From assembly GCF_001870205.1 (NCBI RefSeq), contig NZ_CP017267.1, forward strand, positions 2,071,001 through 2,135,000: a DNA stretch of 64,000 bases, given 5' to 3'. This document shows, piece after piece, positions 1 to 9,026 of this stretch. The stretch comes from Vagococcus teuberi. GTDB taxonomy: Bacteria; Bacillota; Bacilli; Lactobacillales; Vagococcaceae. The notes under the pieces are model-generated. The model was not told the DNA's origin. It made no database searches and saw only the letters and a list, made by a program, of their open reading frames with translations. Positions within the stretch are counted from its first letter, which is position 1. Each line of letters begins with the position of its first letter. A program made the position numbers and the translations under genes.

Positions 1-1
1 C

Positions 2-682
2 TCTGCGGAATTACACTATTTTATTCGTGCTCCAAAAATTGAACAAGCCAATGAGATATTCAAACGTGTCACGCGAATCGCTGAAGGTGCTGCATGGATG
101 ACTGAGACAGAATTAGACATCGGGTTTGATTCCGCATGTTATGACTACATTCCTAATCAAGCTATCTCTACCGTCATGCAAAAAAATCTCGAAGAATATG
201 GGAATGCGAATCTAACAAAAGAAGATCAAGAATATGCTCAACGTTACTACGATACTTTACCTGATGCAACAAAAGAACACTTGATTAATCGAGCGAAACA
301 AGTCGATCCAACTTTATCAGACGGCGATGCAAAACGATTGGGTAGTTTACCTGTTTCAGAACAAGTTATGCCTTTAGTCTTCTCTGATGACACACAAGGT
401 TCAACTGATGTTGGAGATGTTAGCTGGATCTGTCCAACAGCACAAGTATTTATTGGGTGTGAGCCTCAAGGAACACCAGCTCACAGTTGGCAATGGGCTG
501 CTAATGGGAAATCTAGCGTCGCTCATAAAGGATTAATCGCCGCAGGTAAAGTCATCGCAACAACAGCTTATGACCTATTAACAAACCCTGAATTAATCGA
601 AAAAGCTAAAGCAGAACACCAAGACGTTTTAAATGGTAAAACTTATGTGTCTGCGATTCCTGAAGATGTATTACCAAAATAA
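2..682 (+). CDS. M20-family amidohydrolase, AbgB-like (C-terminal part)
   Basis: The frame is open from base 2 with no start, so the 5' part lies outside the window; the first ATG at 98 is internal. The remaining 226 or so residues begin with SAELHYFIRAPK and contain STDVGDVSW and PAHSW followed by SVAHKG, the conserved C-terminal part of AbgB/p-aminobenzoyl-glutamate hydrolase-like M20 peptidases. The His in SVAHKG is expected to be a metal ligand. Family members hydrolyse amide bonds of N-acyl amino acids in the cytoplasm; the substrate cannot be read from this fragment. A terminator follows directly. Confidence 0.85.
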   Translation, partial: SAELHYFIRAPKIEQANEIFKRVTRIAEGAAWMTETELDIGFDSACYDYIPNQAISTVMQKNLEEYGNANLTKEDQEYAQRYYDTLPDATKEHLINRAKQVDPTLSDGDAKRLGSLPVSEQVMPLVFSDDTQGSTDVGDVSWICPTAQVFIGCEPQGTPAHSWQWAANGKSSVAHKGLIAAGKVIATTAYDLLTNPELIEKAKAEHQDVLNGKTYVSAIPEDVLPK

Positions 683-722
683 AAAAATCCAGACAAGTTT
701 TTACAATTGTCTGGATTTTTTT
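683..722 (+). terminator. Rho-independent terminator of the amidohydrolase gene
   Basis: An inverted repeat AAATCCAGACAA / TTGTCTGGATTT begins at the stop codon and is followed by a T-run. Confidence 0.85.
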
Positions 723-800
723 AGCCATTTAATACTGCGCCACCATTAACGTGTAAGCATTAGCCACTGATATAACTACTATCTTGATTAGAAGATGAAA
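721..800 (-). pseudogene. Remnant of a short-chain dehydrogenase/reductase C-terminus
   Basis: Read on the minus strand, about 27 codons give SSNQDSSYISG, a stop codon, then CLHVNGGAVLNG and a stop at 721-723. Both pieces are in one frame and match the C-terminal signature of SDR enzymes (SSYITGQVLHVNGG). No open frame continues upstream, so this is a short relic of a lost gene. The call rests on motif memory over a short stretch. Confidence 0.55.
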
Positions 801-895
801 TACAAAAAAATCATTATTGTCTTTTCTATGATAATCTTCTTTTAGTTTGTTTAATTTATGTTCCAATGATGTCTAAATATTATATTTGAAACTAA

Positions 896-3403
896 TTAAC
901 TCGCAATAATTTCATGTAAGACATATAATTCCCAATCAGAAATACTAATACGATAAAAATCCTCAATAGATGACAATAAATCTTTAATATTTGAGTAGAA
1001 ATAATTGTCATTGACCTTTAATAACGACAAATCAGTTGGCACAGGATAATCAACTGACCCTAAAATCGTACGTTCAATCATCAATGCTAAATGCATCGTC
1101 AAATTGAATTTAATTTTGACGTTAAATTTAATGCCAAAACGTCTCTCACATTTTTCGATAATTAGCTCTACTTGTTTAATAATGATTTCCGGATTTAAGA
1201 AATTTAATTTTTCAGATAGACCTTCTTTTGAGAAGAAATAAATACATTTATTAGTCAAATCAGTCATGTATTTTTCGTGAATGGTATTACGAAACGTATA
1301 TTTCATCGCTTGATGTTCGGTATCCTCATCTAAAATATCTAATAAATTAACGGAAGACACAGCTGTTTTATTATCGAGATAAGACGTCGTAATAATGAGT
1401 TCTGTTGTATCAAGATAACCTTTATCTGAGTTTTCACGGTCTAAAATATCGAGCAATTCATTAAAATGCATCACAATGATTTTTATTTCTGGATTAATAA
1501 ACGGTTCAAATAATTTCTTCAATTTTTTGGCAATATCATAACCCAATATACTTGAAATAATGACATTGCGATCATTTGAAAAGCCTTCAAAATATTGAAT
1601 ATCTGTGATAAATTTTTGTTTAATATTTTTGGTGATGTCATAAAATGTGTGATGATTCAGTAGTTGCTGACCAATTTCCAGTGCAAATGAGGTCGTAAGA
1701 TTATTAACAACCAATAATTCTCCCATAATCTCTGGTTTTAAACTCTTATAAAAATGAACCAATGATCCCATATCTACCAACATAATGACCCCTTCAGAAG
1801 TATCTCGCTCAGAAAGCCACGATTTCACTTCTAATACAATGTCTTTAATAGAGGCATCAAGTGGCATGTTAATCGCATCAAACACATAATTGCCACATAA
1901 TTGATTGGACACAGCTTGAATACTGCTTGCGGTTGTATCACCATGAGCAACAAGTAATGCATGATAAGCAATTTCTTCTTTTATAGATCCTATTAAAAAT
2001 AGGCTCAACAAAAAACGTGCTTCTTTTTTATATTCAACGGGTAGTTTAGACGTAATTTTTTTAGCAAAAAGTGCCGTACGTGGATAGTCCATACTAATCA
2101 TTTGTTTTATTGGTTGATGATCAAACTTGATACAATCTTTTAGTAATAGGTATGTAGTTAGTTTTTCAAGATAAGGTGTCACACTATCTACTTTACCCAT
2201 TATTTGTTTAGTATTAGCAAGTATTTTTTCTCTAATTTGTTTTAAAACATAGGTTTCTCCACCAAAATCATCTTTGGATAGCGGAAAACCCAGTAGCGTT
2301 TCTCGTAACTCCAATACATCACTCGTGGAATGTAGTAACACATTTAGTTTTTCCGGCATCTCTTTTGACACATCCACTAGTTGATTAAGTGGTTCATCAT
2401 AAATCACTTTCACTACATCATCGTGATTATCACCTATGTATAGCACATCTTTATCCTCTTGATAATGAAGTGCATCAGCACAATATAACTTGACCTTGTT
2501 GGCTAATTGCCCAATATTTCCTGACATTTTTTCATGTAAAAAGCGATCAAAAATCAAACGATCAATCATCATGTCCTTTTTCAACAATTTCGCTTCTTTT
2601 AAAAACAAGACTCTTAAAATCGTCTCTCGCTCTTGTAATGGCCGTAGATGATAATCCGCTAACTCCAATACAGCAGAGATACGACGTAAAAAGGTTGGTA
2701 ATAACACCTCTTTAGGGTCTTCTGTTGTTGCAAAAATCAAGCGAACGTTAGCTGTTTCTACTTTATCTTCTTCCCCAATTAAGCGAAACTGACCTGAATC
2801 CATAAACTGAAATAGTTTTTCTTGATTTTCATATGACAAACGATGGACTTCATCTAAAAATAAAATACCGTTGTCTGCTTTACTAAGTAACCCTTTTTTA
2901 TCTTTGTCAGCACCAGTATAAGCCCCTTTTTTATGACCAAATAATGTTGAAGATAACAATTCAGGATTATTTGCGTAATCCGCACAGTTAAATACCACGA
3001 TATTATCTGAGCAATTCGCCTGTTGTTGATTAAGGTAATCAAAAATCAAGTGTGCTAAATAGGTTTTCCCTACCCCACTATTTCCATAAATTAAAACAGG
3101 TAGTCCTTTTGGTGGATAAGACATCGCAGCTTTACAGGTTTTTATCATAGATTTGGCACTGCCTTTACTACCGATAAATTGTTCAAACACATCTTGTAAC
3201 GTATGGAAATCGTGACTAGTTAGTCGCCAAACGATTGGATATGTTTCACTTTTAATAACCTCTTTATCTTTGGCTAACTCATTTAAATATAAACTCGTGA
3301 CTGAGCGACTTAACCCAATTTTTTTAGCTAATTCAGTTGTCGTAATCCCAACTTGTTCCTCCCCTATACCTTGAAGCAAATGCCTTCTAGTCGACTCCTT
3401 CAT
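896..3403 (-). CDS. LevR/ManR-type sigma-54-dependent PTS regulator
   Basis: An 835-residue activator of RNA polymerase-sigma54 for the adjacent mannose-family PTS. The N-terminus has a helix-turn-helix (about 15-50), followed by an AAA+ domain with Walker A GNSGVGKT (107-114), the sigma54-contacting loop GAYTGA (160-165) and Walker B ILFLDE (180-185). The C-terminal half fits PRD, EIIA-Man-like (ALLVAHGD), EIIB-like and second PRD modules through which PTS phosphorylation would tune activity. The start is placed at 3403 because GGGGG lies 9 nt upstream; an upstream in-frame ATG at 3436 lies within the leader terminator. It sits downstream of the PTS operon on the same strand. The inducing sugar is not evident. 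Confidence 0.92.
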   Translation of the reverse strand: MKESTRRHLLQGIGEEQVGITTTELAKKIGLSRSVTSLYLNELAKDKEVIKSETYPIVWRLTSHDFHTLQDVFEQFIGSKGSAKSMIKTCKAAMSYPPKGLPVLIYGNSGVGKTYLAHLIFDYLNQQQANCSDNIVVFNCADYANNPELLSSTLFGHKKGAYTGADKDKKGLLSKADNGILFLDEVHRLSYENQEKLFQFMDSGQFRLIGEEDKVETANVRLIFATTEDPKEVLLPTFLRRISAVLELADYHLRPLQERETILRVLFLKEAKLLKKDMMIDRLIFDRFLHEKMSGNIGQLANKVKLYCADALHYQEDKDVLYIGDNHDDVVKVIYDEPLNQLVDVSKEMPEKLNVLLHSTSDVLELRETLLGFPLSKDDFGGETYVLKQIREKILANTKQIMGKVDSVTPYLEKLTTYLLLKDCIKFDHQPIKQMISMDYPRTALFAKKITSKLPVEYKKEARFLLSLFLIGSIKEEIAYHALLVAHGDTTASSIQAVSNQLCGNYVFDAINMPLDASIKDIVLEVKSWLSERDTSEGVIMLVDMGSLVHFYKSLKPEIMGELLVVNNLTTSFALEIGQQLLNHHTFYDITKNIKQKFITDIQYFEGFSNDRNVIISSILGYDIAKKLKKLFEPFINPEIKIIVMHFNELLDILDRENSDKGYLDTTELIITTSYLDNKTAVSSVNLLDILDEDTEHQAMKYTFRNTIHEKYMTDLTNKCIYFFSKEGLSEKLNFLNPEIIIKQVELIIEKCERRFGIKFNVKIKFNLTMHLALMIERTILGSVDYPVPTDLSLLKVNDNYFYSNIKDLLSSIEDFYRISISDWELYVLHEIIAS

Positions 3404-3423
3404 TCTACCAATCCCCCTACATA

Positions 3424-3459
3424 CTAAAAAACGCATGGCACGTATTGCCCATGCGTTTC
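3424..3459 (-). terminator. Terminator hairpin between the PTS operon and the activator gene
   Basis: Arms AAACGCATGG and CCATGCGTTT (3429-3438, 3449-3458) with a 10-nt loop are followed on the minus strand by a T-run, 20 nt before the regulator start. It can end the PTS transcript and also lies in the leader of any transcript started at the promoter near 3514-3541, so it may act as an attenuator. Confidence 0.65.
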
Positions 3460-3513
3460 ACTCTTACATACCGATAACATAACGACACACAGTTGCTTTG
3501 CTTGTTAAATTTT

Positions 3514-3541
3514 AGCATAGTTTACCTGATTAATGTGTCAT
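3514..3541 (-). promoter_or_regulatory. Candidate sigma-A promoter for the LevR-type regulator
   Basis: On the minus strand ATGACA is followed by a 16-nt spacer and TATGCT, about 110 nt upstream of the regulator start. The match is moderate and no other strong candidate was seen in this gap. Confidence 0.4.
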
Positions 3542-3581
3542 GATTCATTACCAAAACCCTATGTATTGTGTAATAAATTGA

Positions 3582-4406
3582 TTAACAAATACCAAGTAAC
3601 CCTAAAATAATCCCTAAAATCATAATGCCAAACATCACAACATTGATATTTACTTTTTTACGTAATAACCAGAACGTAATCAATGTTACTGTTAATGGAA
3701 CAATCCCTACAAATAGTTGATCTAAGTAATCTTGAATTTTAATTGGATCAGAACCACTGACTGTTACTTCTAAAATCGTTTTGAATTTTACAGTTGAAGA
3801 AGTCATACTTCCCATCATTAGTAATCCAACCATACTAGATGCTTTAGTCAGTATTTTCATACCGCCACTTTCATAAAGCTTTTGAATGAAGTTGGCCCCA
3901 ACAGAATAGCCTGTGTAAAGAGCATAATAATGAATAATAAAAGCTGGAATATTGTAAAGTGCTAAGAAAACGATGGCTCCCATAACTGATCCAGTACTGG
4001 CAATTGAAATCCCAATACTTGCAGCAATAACGCGTAAAATCCCCCAAAAGAATGAATCTCCAATACCTGATAAAGGTCCCATCAATGATGCTTTAACGGC
4101 AGTAATTGAGCTTGCATCAAAATTCTCATCTTCACTATTTTGTTTTTCCATTGAGGTAACAAGACCCATAATAAAGTTATTAATATGCATAGTAGCATTA
4201 AACCATGTTGTATGACGGACAATCGCGTCTGCTCGTTCTTCCTCTGTTTTGTAGTAACGATTGATGACTGGAAGTAAGGTATAGATAACACCTAACGCAT
4301 GATATTGTGTTGCTCCTGTACGACTAGCATTCATTGTCCATGAGCGCCAAAAGACTGAGCGCATCATTTTTTTATCTTCAACTGACATATCTTGTTTTAG
4401 TTTCAT
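3582..4406 (-). CDS. PTS mannose-family transporter subunit IID
   Basis: A 274-residue membrane component that with IIC forms the sugar channel of a mannose/fructose/sorbose-class PTS. It starts with the typical RSVFWRSWTMNASRTG region and contains GPLSGIGDSFFWG, a IID family signature, with hydrophobic segments in the C-terminal half. Its ATG overlaps the IIC stop by 4 nt, indicating translational coupling. It is the last PTS gene and is followed by a terminator and the regulator. Confidence 0.93.
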   Translation of the reverse strand: MKLKQDMSVEDKKMMRSVFWRSWTMNASRTGATQYHALGVIYTLLPVINRYYKTEEERADAIVRHTTWFNATMHINNFIMGLVTSMEKQNSEDENFDASSITAVKASLMGPLSGIGDSFFWGILRVIAASIGISIASTGSVMGAIVFLALYNIPAFIIHYYALYTGYSVGANFIQKLYESGGMKILTKASSMVGLLMMGSMTSSTVKFKTILEVTVSGSDPIKIQDYLDQLFVGIVPLTVTLITFWLLRKKVNINVVMFGIMILGIILGLLGIC

Positions 4407-5212
4407 GCGAAAAAGTCCTCCTCTTCTTCTTCTTTACTCATTTCACCACTTGCTACTTTTCCTTGTGTGGTTGGTAAATTCATCATTTGTACATCACGTT
4501 GAACCATCATCACACAAATCACAATCCCAACAGCCGCCACTGCGACAGCCGGTAATTTCAAGTAAGCTGTTAAAATAAAGCCTAATAAGTAAAATACCGC
4601 TAATTTATTGTCCCAAAGTAATTTCATCAACATCGCAAACCCAACAGCTGGTAATAAGCCACCTGCCGCACTCAATCCATTCATCACATTTTGTGGAATG
4701 TTATTTACCATAACGGCAACAGGTTCACTTCCAAGTAAGACCCCAACAAATGAAATCGCAGCAATAATAAAGTAATAAAAAATCCATGTCCCATAATGTA
4801 GTGCCACAATTTTTCGTTGATTATTTTCACGTGCAACACGATCCAACATTGGTGCAAAAACATTCATCAAGACATTTTTCAAAAACATCACGACAAACGC
4901 TGCTAACATCCCAATCGGAATGGCTAATGTAATTGCCGCTTTTTGCTCAACGTTTGCAATAATCGCGAATGTTGTCGCAAGAGTTGTTGCTGTCACTGGC
5001 TCGGCAGAGATTACGCCACCAATATTCACATTTCCCATAAACACGGCTTCAAGTGCTGCTCCCATCAAAACACCTGTTTTTAAATCTCCCATCAATAGCC
5101 CTGTCACAAGACCCACAACTAATGGGCGTTCCAACATACTTTGACCTGTTAAATAGTTACCAGCAAAACAGATAAACACACTAAGTCCTGCCATAAGTGC
5201 ATGCATTAACAT
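4403..5212 (-). CDS. PTS mannose-family transporter subunit IIC
   Basis: A 269-residue, strongly hydrophobic permease subunit with several membrane segments; GLVTGLLMGDLKTGVLMGAALEAVFMG is the characteristic IIC-Man region. The acidic tail EEEEEDFFA is unusual for the family but sits at the extreme C-terminus. The gene is 12 bp downstream of IIB. Together with IID it would translocate the sugar while IIB phosphorylates it. Confidence 0.93.
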   Translation of the reverse strand: MLMHALMAGLSVFICFAGNYLTGQSMLERPLVVGLVTGLLMGDLKTGVLMGAALEAVFMGNVNIGGVISAEPVTATTLATTFAIIANVEQKAAITLAIPIGMLAAFVVMFLKNVLMNVFAPMLDRVARENNQRKIVALHYGTWIFYYFIIAAISFVGVLLGSEPVAVMVNNIPQNVMNGLSAAGGLLPAVGFAMLMKLLWDNKLAVFYLLGFILTAYLKLPAVAVAAVGIVICVMMVQRDVQMMNLPTTQGKVASGEMSKEEEEEDFFA

Positions 5213-5224
5213 TTTTTATCCCCC

Positions 5225-5722
5225 TTAAACATTTTTCAATGCTTTTTTCAATTCTAATTTTGGATTAGTTGGTAAAACTTGATTGTAGCTCTCCACACGT
5301 TCTAACTCAGACAATTCTTTTGCAGCCGTTAATTCATCTGGATTAAGTAACACACTTGGGAAAATTGTTGTTTTGTCTTTTGGATCTGATTTATCAAAAC
5401 GACCCGCATTTGCCACATTCACTGTTTCTACAGCATCGACGTGTTGCGCGATTTTATTCGCATCAGATACACAGTTTACAATCACAAACATGCGTTTATC
5501 TTTTCCACGAGGGTCATTAAATAATTCAATCGCATCATCCACTGAACGAACTAATAATTTCATGCCATTTGGTACGGCCATTTTTAATGTCATTTGCATC
5601 ACTTGATTTTTTGCCGCCTCATCATTTGCTACAACTAAAAGTGGGGCATTCAATTCTTTTGTCCATACAACAGCCACCTGTCCATGAATTAATCGGTCAT
5701 CTACTCTAATTTGTGTAATCAT
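5225..5722 (-). CDS. PTS mannose-family subunit IIB
   Basis: A 165-residue cytoplasmic phosphocarrier. The N-terminal motif RVDDRLIHGQV contains the phosphorylated His14 expected of IIB-Man, and length fits the family. It receives phosphate from the separate IIA encoded 11 bp upstream and passes it to the sugar at IIC/IID. A separate IIB (no IIAB fusion) is typical of the levDEFG arrangement. Confidence 0.93.
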   Translation of the reverse strand: MITQIRVDDRLIHGQVAVVWTKELNAPLLVVANDEAAKNQVMQMTLKMAVPNGMKLLVRSVDDAIELFNDPRGKDKRMFVIVNCVSDANKIAQHVDAVETVNVANAGRFDKSDPKDKTTIFPSVLLNPDELTAAKELSELERVESYNQVLPTNPKLELKKALKNV

Positions 5723-5733
5723 TTTTTCTCCTC

Positions 5734-6150
5734 CTAAAAAATATCGTCCTCTTCTTCTATTGTGGTTGAAACCAGTTGAACCTGTGATTCTTGAATTGCA
5801 GCTAATATATCCTCTTTTGACAACATGCCAGTATTTTCATGAAACATAATCGATAAAATAATAGCTAAATTTGAATTTGATACCAACATAATGTTGTCTT
5901 TCCCTGATGTCATAATTTCTGCGGCAATTTTTTGATTCACACTCCCACCGTATAAATCTGTGAATACAATCCCCTGACTATCTTCACTAACCTCTTGAAT
6001 AAATTGTTGAACATTTGGTGTGTAATCATCATCCGTAACATAAGCATCTATTACTTGGACATTGTCTCCACTACCTGTTAAGACGTTCAACGAGTTTTGT
6101 AACCCGCTAGCAAATTTGCCATGAGTTGCAATTAAATAACTTCTCTCCAT
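5734..6150 (-). CDS. PTS mannose-family subunit IIA
   Basis: A 138-residue cytoplasmic phosphocarrier; His10 in LIATHGKFA matches the active-site His of IIA-Man, and FTDLYGGSVNQ is a conserved family segment. The ATG at 6150 is preferred over an in-frame GTG at 6159 because AGAGGTG is properly spaced from the ATG and the GTG is part of that ribosome binding site. It is the first gene of the operon, 27 nt below the sigma-54 promoter. Confidence 0.92.
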   Translation of the reverse strand: MERSYLIATHGKFASGLQNSLNVLTGSGDNVQVIDAYVTDDDYTPNVQQFIQEVSEDSQGIVFTDLYGGSVNQKIAAEIMTSGKDNIMLVSNSNLAIILSIMFHENTGMLSKEDILAAIQESQVQLVSTTIEEEDDIF

Positions 6151-6176
6151 TTTTTTCACCTCTTCGCTTTTATATA

Positions 6177-6192
6177 AGCAAGTATGATGCCA
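6177..6192 (-). promoter_or_regulatory. Sigma-54 (-24/-12) promoter of the PTS operon
   Basis: On the minus strand TGGCAT, 5 nt, TTGCT matches the -24/-12 consensus (TGGCAC-N5-TTGCW) with one mismatch. It lies directly upstream of the IIA gene, and the linked regulator carries the GAYTGA loop that only sigma-54 activators have. RNA polymerase with RpoN should therefore be needed for PTS expression. Confidence 0.9.
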
Positions 6193-6248
6193 ACTTTTCT
6201 GCAGTCACAGAATGCGGTTACAAAAGGTTTTTAGGTAAATTATACTGT

Positions 6249-6287
6249 TTAAACACTTTTCTTTTTTTCTAAACAACTTAAACACTT
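6249..6287 (-). promoter_or_regulatory. Candidate upstream activator site for the LevR-type regulator
   Basis: Two identical copies of TTAAACACTT (plus-strand reading, 6249-6258 and 6278-6287) lie 29 bp apart, about 60-95 bp upstream of the -24 element, where an enhancer-binding activator would bind. The second copy abuts the terminator of the upstream gene. The assignment to this regulator is inference. Confidence 0.5.
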
Positions 6288-6330
6288 AAAAAAGACACTG
6301 CTTCTTAAATTTAAGAAACAATGTCTTTTA
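6288..6330 (-). terminator. Terminator of the dihydrouridine synthase gene
   Basis: On the minus strand AAAAGACA and TGTCTTTT flank an inner pair TTTCTTAAA/TTTAAGAA, followed by a T-run. It lies just after the stop at 6339 and insulates the PTS promoter. Confidence 0.75.
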
Positions 6331-6338
6331 ATGATTAT

Positions 6339-7304
6339 TTAGTTATCTTTTGGAAAAAAGGCATCTAATAAGGCACGTACTTCATCTGTTGATTTAGTAT
6401 TCATTAAACTAACACGTAAATCACTGGCTCCTGGAAAGCCTTTAACATAAATTTTAAAGAATCGATGCAAACCAACAATGGAACGTGGCACTTGTTTAGC
6501 ATACTCATCTTGTAAGTCTAATTGAAGTCTCAATAGCCCTAATAAGTCTTCTGTTGAATGATTTTTAGGTTCTTTCTCAAAGGCATATGGATTTTTGAAT
6601 ATCCCTCTTCCTATCATGACACCATCCACACCATATTTTTCGACTAACTCAAGTCCCATCTGTCGATCAAGCACATCTCCATTAATAGTAATGAGTGTAT
6701 TAGGTGCTATCTCATCTCTTAATGCCAATATTTCTGGAATTAATTCCCACTTAGCAGGTACTTTACTCATTTCATCTCGAGTTCTTAAATGAATCGACAA
6801 GTTCGCTATATCTTGTTTTAAAATATGTGTCAGCCAATCTATCATCTCATCTTGTGAGTGATACCCAATACGTGTTTTCACACTGACTGGTAGTCCACCT
6901 TCTTTTGCTGCGGCGATTAATTCTGCCGCCACGTCAGGACGTAATATTAAGCCACTACCTTTCCCACGTGTTGCCACATTAGGGACAGGACATCCCATAT
7001 TAATATCAATGCCTTTGAATCCCATCTCTTTTAGTTCTGTACTCATCTGTCTAAAGTACTCAGGATTATCTCCCCAGATATGCGCCACGATAGGTTGCTC
7101 GTCTTCTTCAAAGACCAATCTTCCTTGAACGCTTTCTTTACCATCTGGATGACAAAAACTATCCGAGTTAGTAAATTCGGTAAAAAACACATCAGGTGCA
7201 CCCGCTTCTTTCACCACATGACGAAATACCACATCCGTCACGTCTTCCATTGGTGCTAAAATAAAAAATGGCTTCGGTAATTCTTGCCAAAAGTTGGTTG
7301 TCAT
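6339..7304 (-). CDS. tRNA-dihydrouridine synthase
   Basis: A 321-residue FMN-dependent TIM-barrel enzyme that reduces uridines in tRNA D-loops. The N-terminal [35 protein letters not shown] with the catalytic Cys, VSVKTRIGY and [15 protein letters not shown] are all family motifs. GGAG lies 8 nt before the ATG. It stands alone between two terminated units. Which uridine positions it modifies cannot be told from sequence alone. Confidence 0.93.
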   Translation of the reverse strand: MTTNFWQELPKPFFILAPMEDVTDVVFRHVVKEAGAPDVFFTEFTNSDSFCHPDGKESVQGRLVFEEDEQPIVAHIWGDNPEYFRQMSTELKEMGFKGIDINMGCPVPNVATRGKGSGLILRPDVAAELIAAAKEGGLPVSVKTRIGYHSQDEMIDWLTHILKQDIANLSIHLRTRDEMSKVPAKWELIPEILALRDEIAPNTLITINGDVLDRQMGLELVEKYGVDGVMIGRGIFKNPYAFEKEPKNHSTEDLLGLLRLQLDLQDEYAKQVPRSIVGLHRFFKIYVKGFPGASDLRVSLMNTKSTDEVRALLDAFFPKDN

Positions 7305-7399
7305 ATAAGTTTCTCCGTTCTAAATCCTTTTACTAAGTCACTTGGTATTATACTAATAATGACAAAAAGACGCAAAGCCTATAGTCCCGAACTATGACA

Positions 7400-7440
7400 A
7401 AATAAAAACAGACAACCCATAAATGAGTTATCTGTCTTTA
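7400..7440 (-). terminator. Terminator after the 84-residue gene
   Basis: On the minus strand CAGATAACTCAT and ATGGGTTGTCTG pair completely in RNA (with G-U pairs) and are followed by a T-rich run. The hairpin starts just after the stop codon at 7443. Confidence 0.8.
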
Positions 7441-7442
7441 TC

Positions 7443-7697
7443 TTATAAACCGTATTTTTCAAATTCTTTTTCGATTTTTTCAAATTCTTTTTCGTCATAT
7501 TTTTCGTATTTTTCAATGTCATGTAAAATACGTTTAATGTTATGTAATGCTTTAGATTCATAGTACCATTTTCTTACACTATGATTTTTAGGGTCAGTTT
7601 CGACTTGATCTAATTTATCTAAATTAGCATCTAATTCATTTAAAACTTTCACAACATCATCAATTACTTTGTCTTCTTTTTTTTCATAATTTGTCAT
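7443..7697 (-). CDS. Small charged protein of unknown function
   Basis: An 84-residue acidic/lysine-rich protein with no signal peptide or membrane segment. The C-terminal third is a run of K/E/Y-rich helix (KYEKYDEKEFEKIEKEFEKYG), probably helical. GAAGAGGTG precedes the ATG by 8 nt and a terminator follows, so it appears to be a real monocistronic gene. I do not recognise the family. Confidence 0.75.
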   Translation of the reverse strand: MTNYEKKEDKVIDDVVKVLNELDANLDKLDQVETDPKNHSVRKWYYESKALHNIKRILHDIEKYEKYDEKEFEKIEKEFEKYGL

Positions 7698-7860
7698 TTT
7701 GAAAACACCTCTTCAATAAGTATAAGTTAATTATACTCCTATTATATTAGAAAACAAACTGATAACACTTATATATATCATTTTAATAGCTTGCTTTGTC
7801 TAAGAAACACTAACTTCAATATAAGAGATAATTAAATAAAGGTAATATAAAAAAATAGGT

Positions 7861-8973
7861 TTATTTTTTCATATCGAATAATCGTGCATGTTTGACATCT
7901 TCAATTGTTTGTGTTCCTGCTAATTGCATCACACGTTTTAAATCAGTTTCAAAATATTCCAAAACAGATTTAACACCTTTCCACCCACCTAGAGCTAATC
8001 CAAATAATACTGGACGACCTAAAGCAATAATATCTGCTCCACTTGCTAGTGCTTTAAAGATGTGCTCTCCACGACGAACACCACTATCAAATACGATTGG
8101 CACACGACCTGCTACTGCTTCAGAGATTTCAGCTAACACTTCAAACGATCCTGGTGCATTATCTAACTGACGTCCACCGTGATTTGATACCCAGATACCA
8201 GCTGCTCCGGTACCAATTGCTAATACAGCATCTTCAGGCGTTTGTACACCTTTAACAAATACTGGCAAACCAGAATATTCAGCAATAAATTTCACATCTG
8301 CTGGTTCAATTTTTTGTTTTGATTGAGCATAGATATTATTTAGTGACATGTTTTTCCCTGAACCTGTCAAATAACGAGAAACAATTGGCATACCAAATGG
8401 GTACACAAATTTATTTTCTAAATCACGTTCACGGTTACCACTTAGTGTTGCATCAGCTGTTAAAATAATCGCTGTCGCTCCATCTGCTTTTGCTTCATCT
8501 AAGATGTTTTTATTCATCTCTTCATCTTTACTCATATAAATTTGGAACCAACGTGGATTGCCATTTAAACCAGCGTCGATTTCTTCAAATGTCGCACCAG
8601 AATAAGCACTGATAGACATAATGGTGCCACCAAATTCTGAAATACCTTTTGCAGTTCCTGCTTCTTTTGTCGCATGAGCTAATCCGTGAGCTGCAATTGG
8701 AGCCATGATAAATGGTACTTTTAAATCGTGTTCAAAGATTTTTGTTGATGTATCTGGATTTTCCACATCAGCTAACACGCGAGGTAAAATACCTTTACTT
8801 AACCAAGCTTCATCATTGCGTTGGAGAGTAAACTCTTTTCCGGAACCACCTGATATGTAGTCAAACCCTCCTTTAGGAATCACTTTGCTTGCCGCTTCTT
8901 CTAATCTATACGTACTAATTACGTCGATTTCTTGTTCGATTGTTGGTGCATTGTATGTTTGTTGTTCTGTCAT
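7861..8973 (-). CDS. lctO: L-lactate oxidase (FMN-dependent)
   Basis: A 370-residue cytosolic flavoenzyme converting L-lactate and O2 to pyruvate and H2O2. It aligns by eye along its whole length with Aerococcus viridans lactate oxidase; with the start at 8973 the active-site residues fall at the same numbers: Tyr146, Asp174, Arg181, Tyr215, His265 and Arg268 (SNHGGRQ). [13 protein letters not shown] and [19 protein letters not shown] are FMN-site motifs. The ATG at 8973 is preferred over one at 8982 because AAGGAT is too close to the latter. It lies 53 bp downstream of lrgB on the same strand, suggesting one transcript with lrgAB. Confidence 0.93.
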   Translation of the reverse strand: MTEQQTYNAPTIEQEIDVISTYRLEEAASKVIPKGGFDYISGGSGKEFTLQRNDEAWLSKGILPRVLADVENPDTSTKIFEHDLKVPFIMAPIAAHGLAHATKEAGTAKGISEFGGTIMSISAYSGATFEEIDAGLNGNPRWFQIYMSKDEEMNKNILDEAKADGATAIILTADATLSGNRERDLENKFVYPFGMPIVSRYLTGSGKNMSLNNIYAQSKQKIEPADVKFIAEYSGLPVFVKGVQTPEDAVLAIGTGAAGIWVSNHGGRQLDNAPGSFEVLAEISEAVAGRVPIVFDSGVRRGEHIFKALASGADIIALGRPVLFGLALGGWKGVKSVLEYFETDLKRVMQLAGTQTIEDVKHARLFDMKK

Positions 8974-9026
8974 TTTTTTCATCCTTTTTTGATTTTTGGG
9001 TTTTTAAATTTTATTCCCTAACTTAA

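Noticed and set aside
3403..3436. Longer LevR-type start at 3436
   Set aside because: That ATG lies in the terminator stem and has no ribosome site; the ATG at 3403 does.
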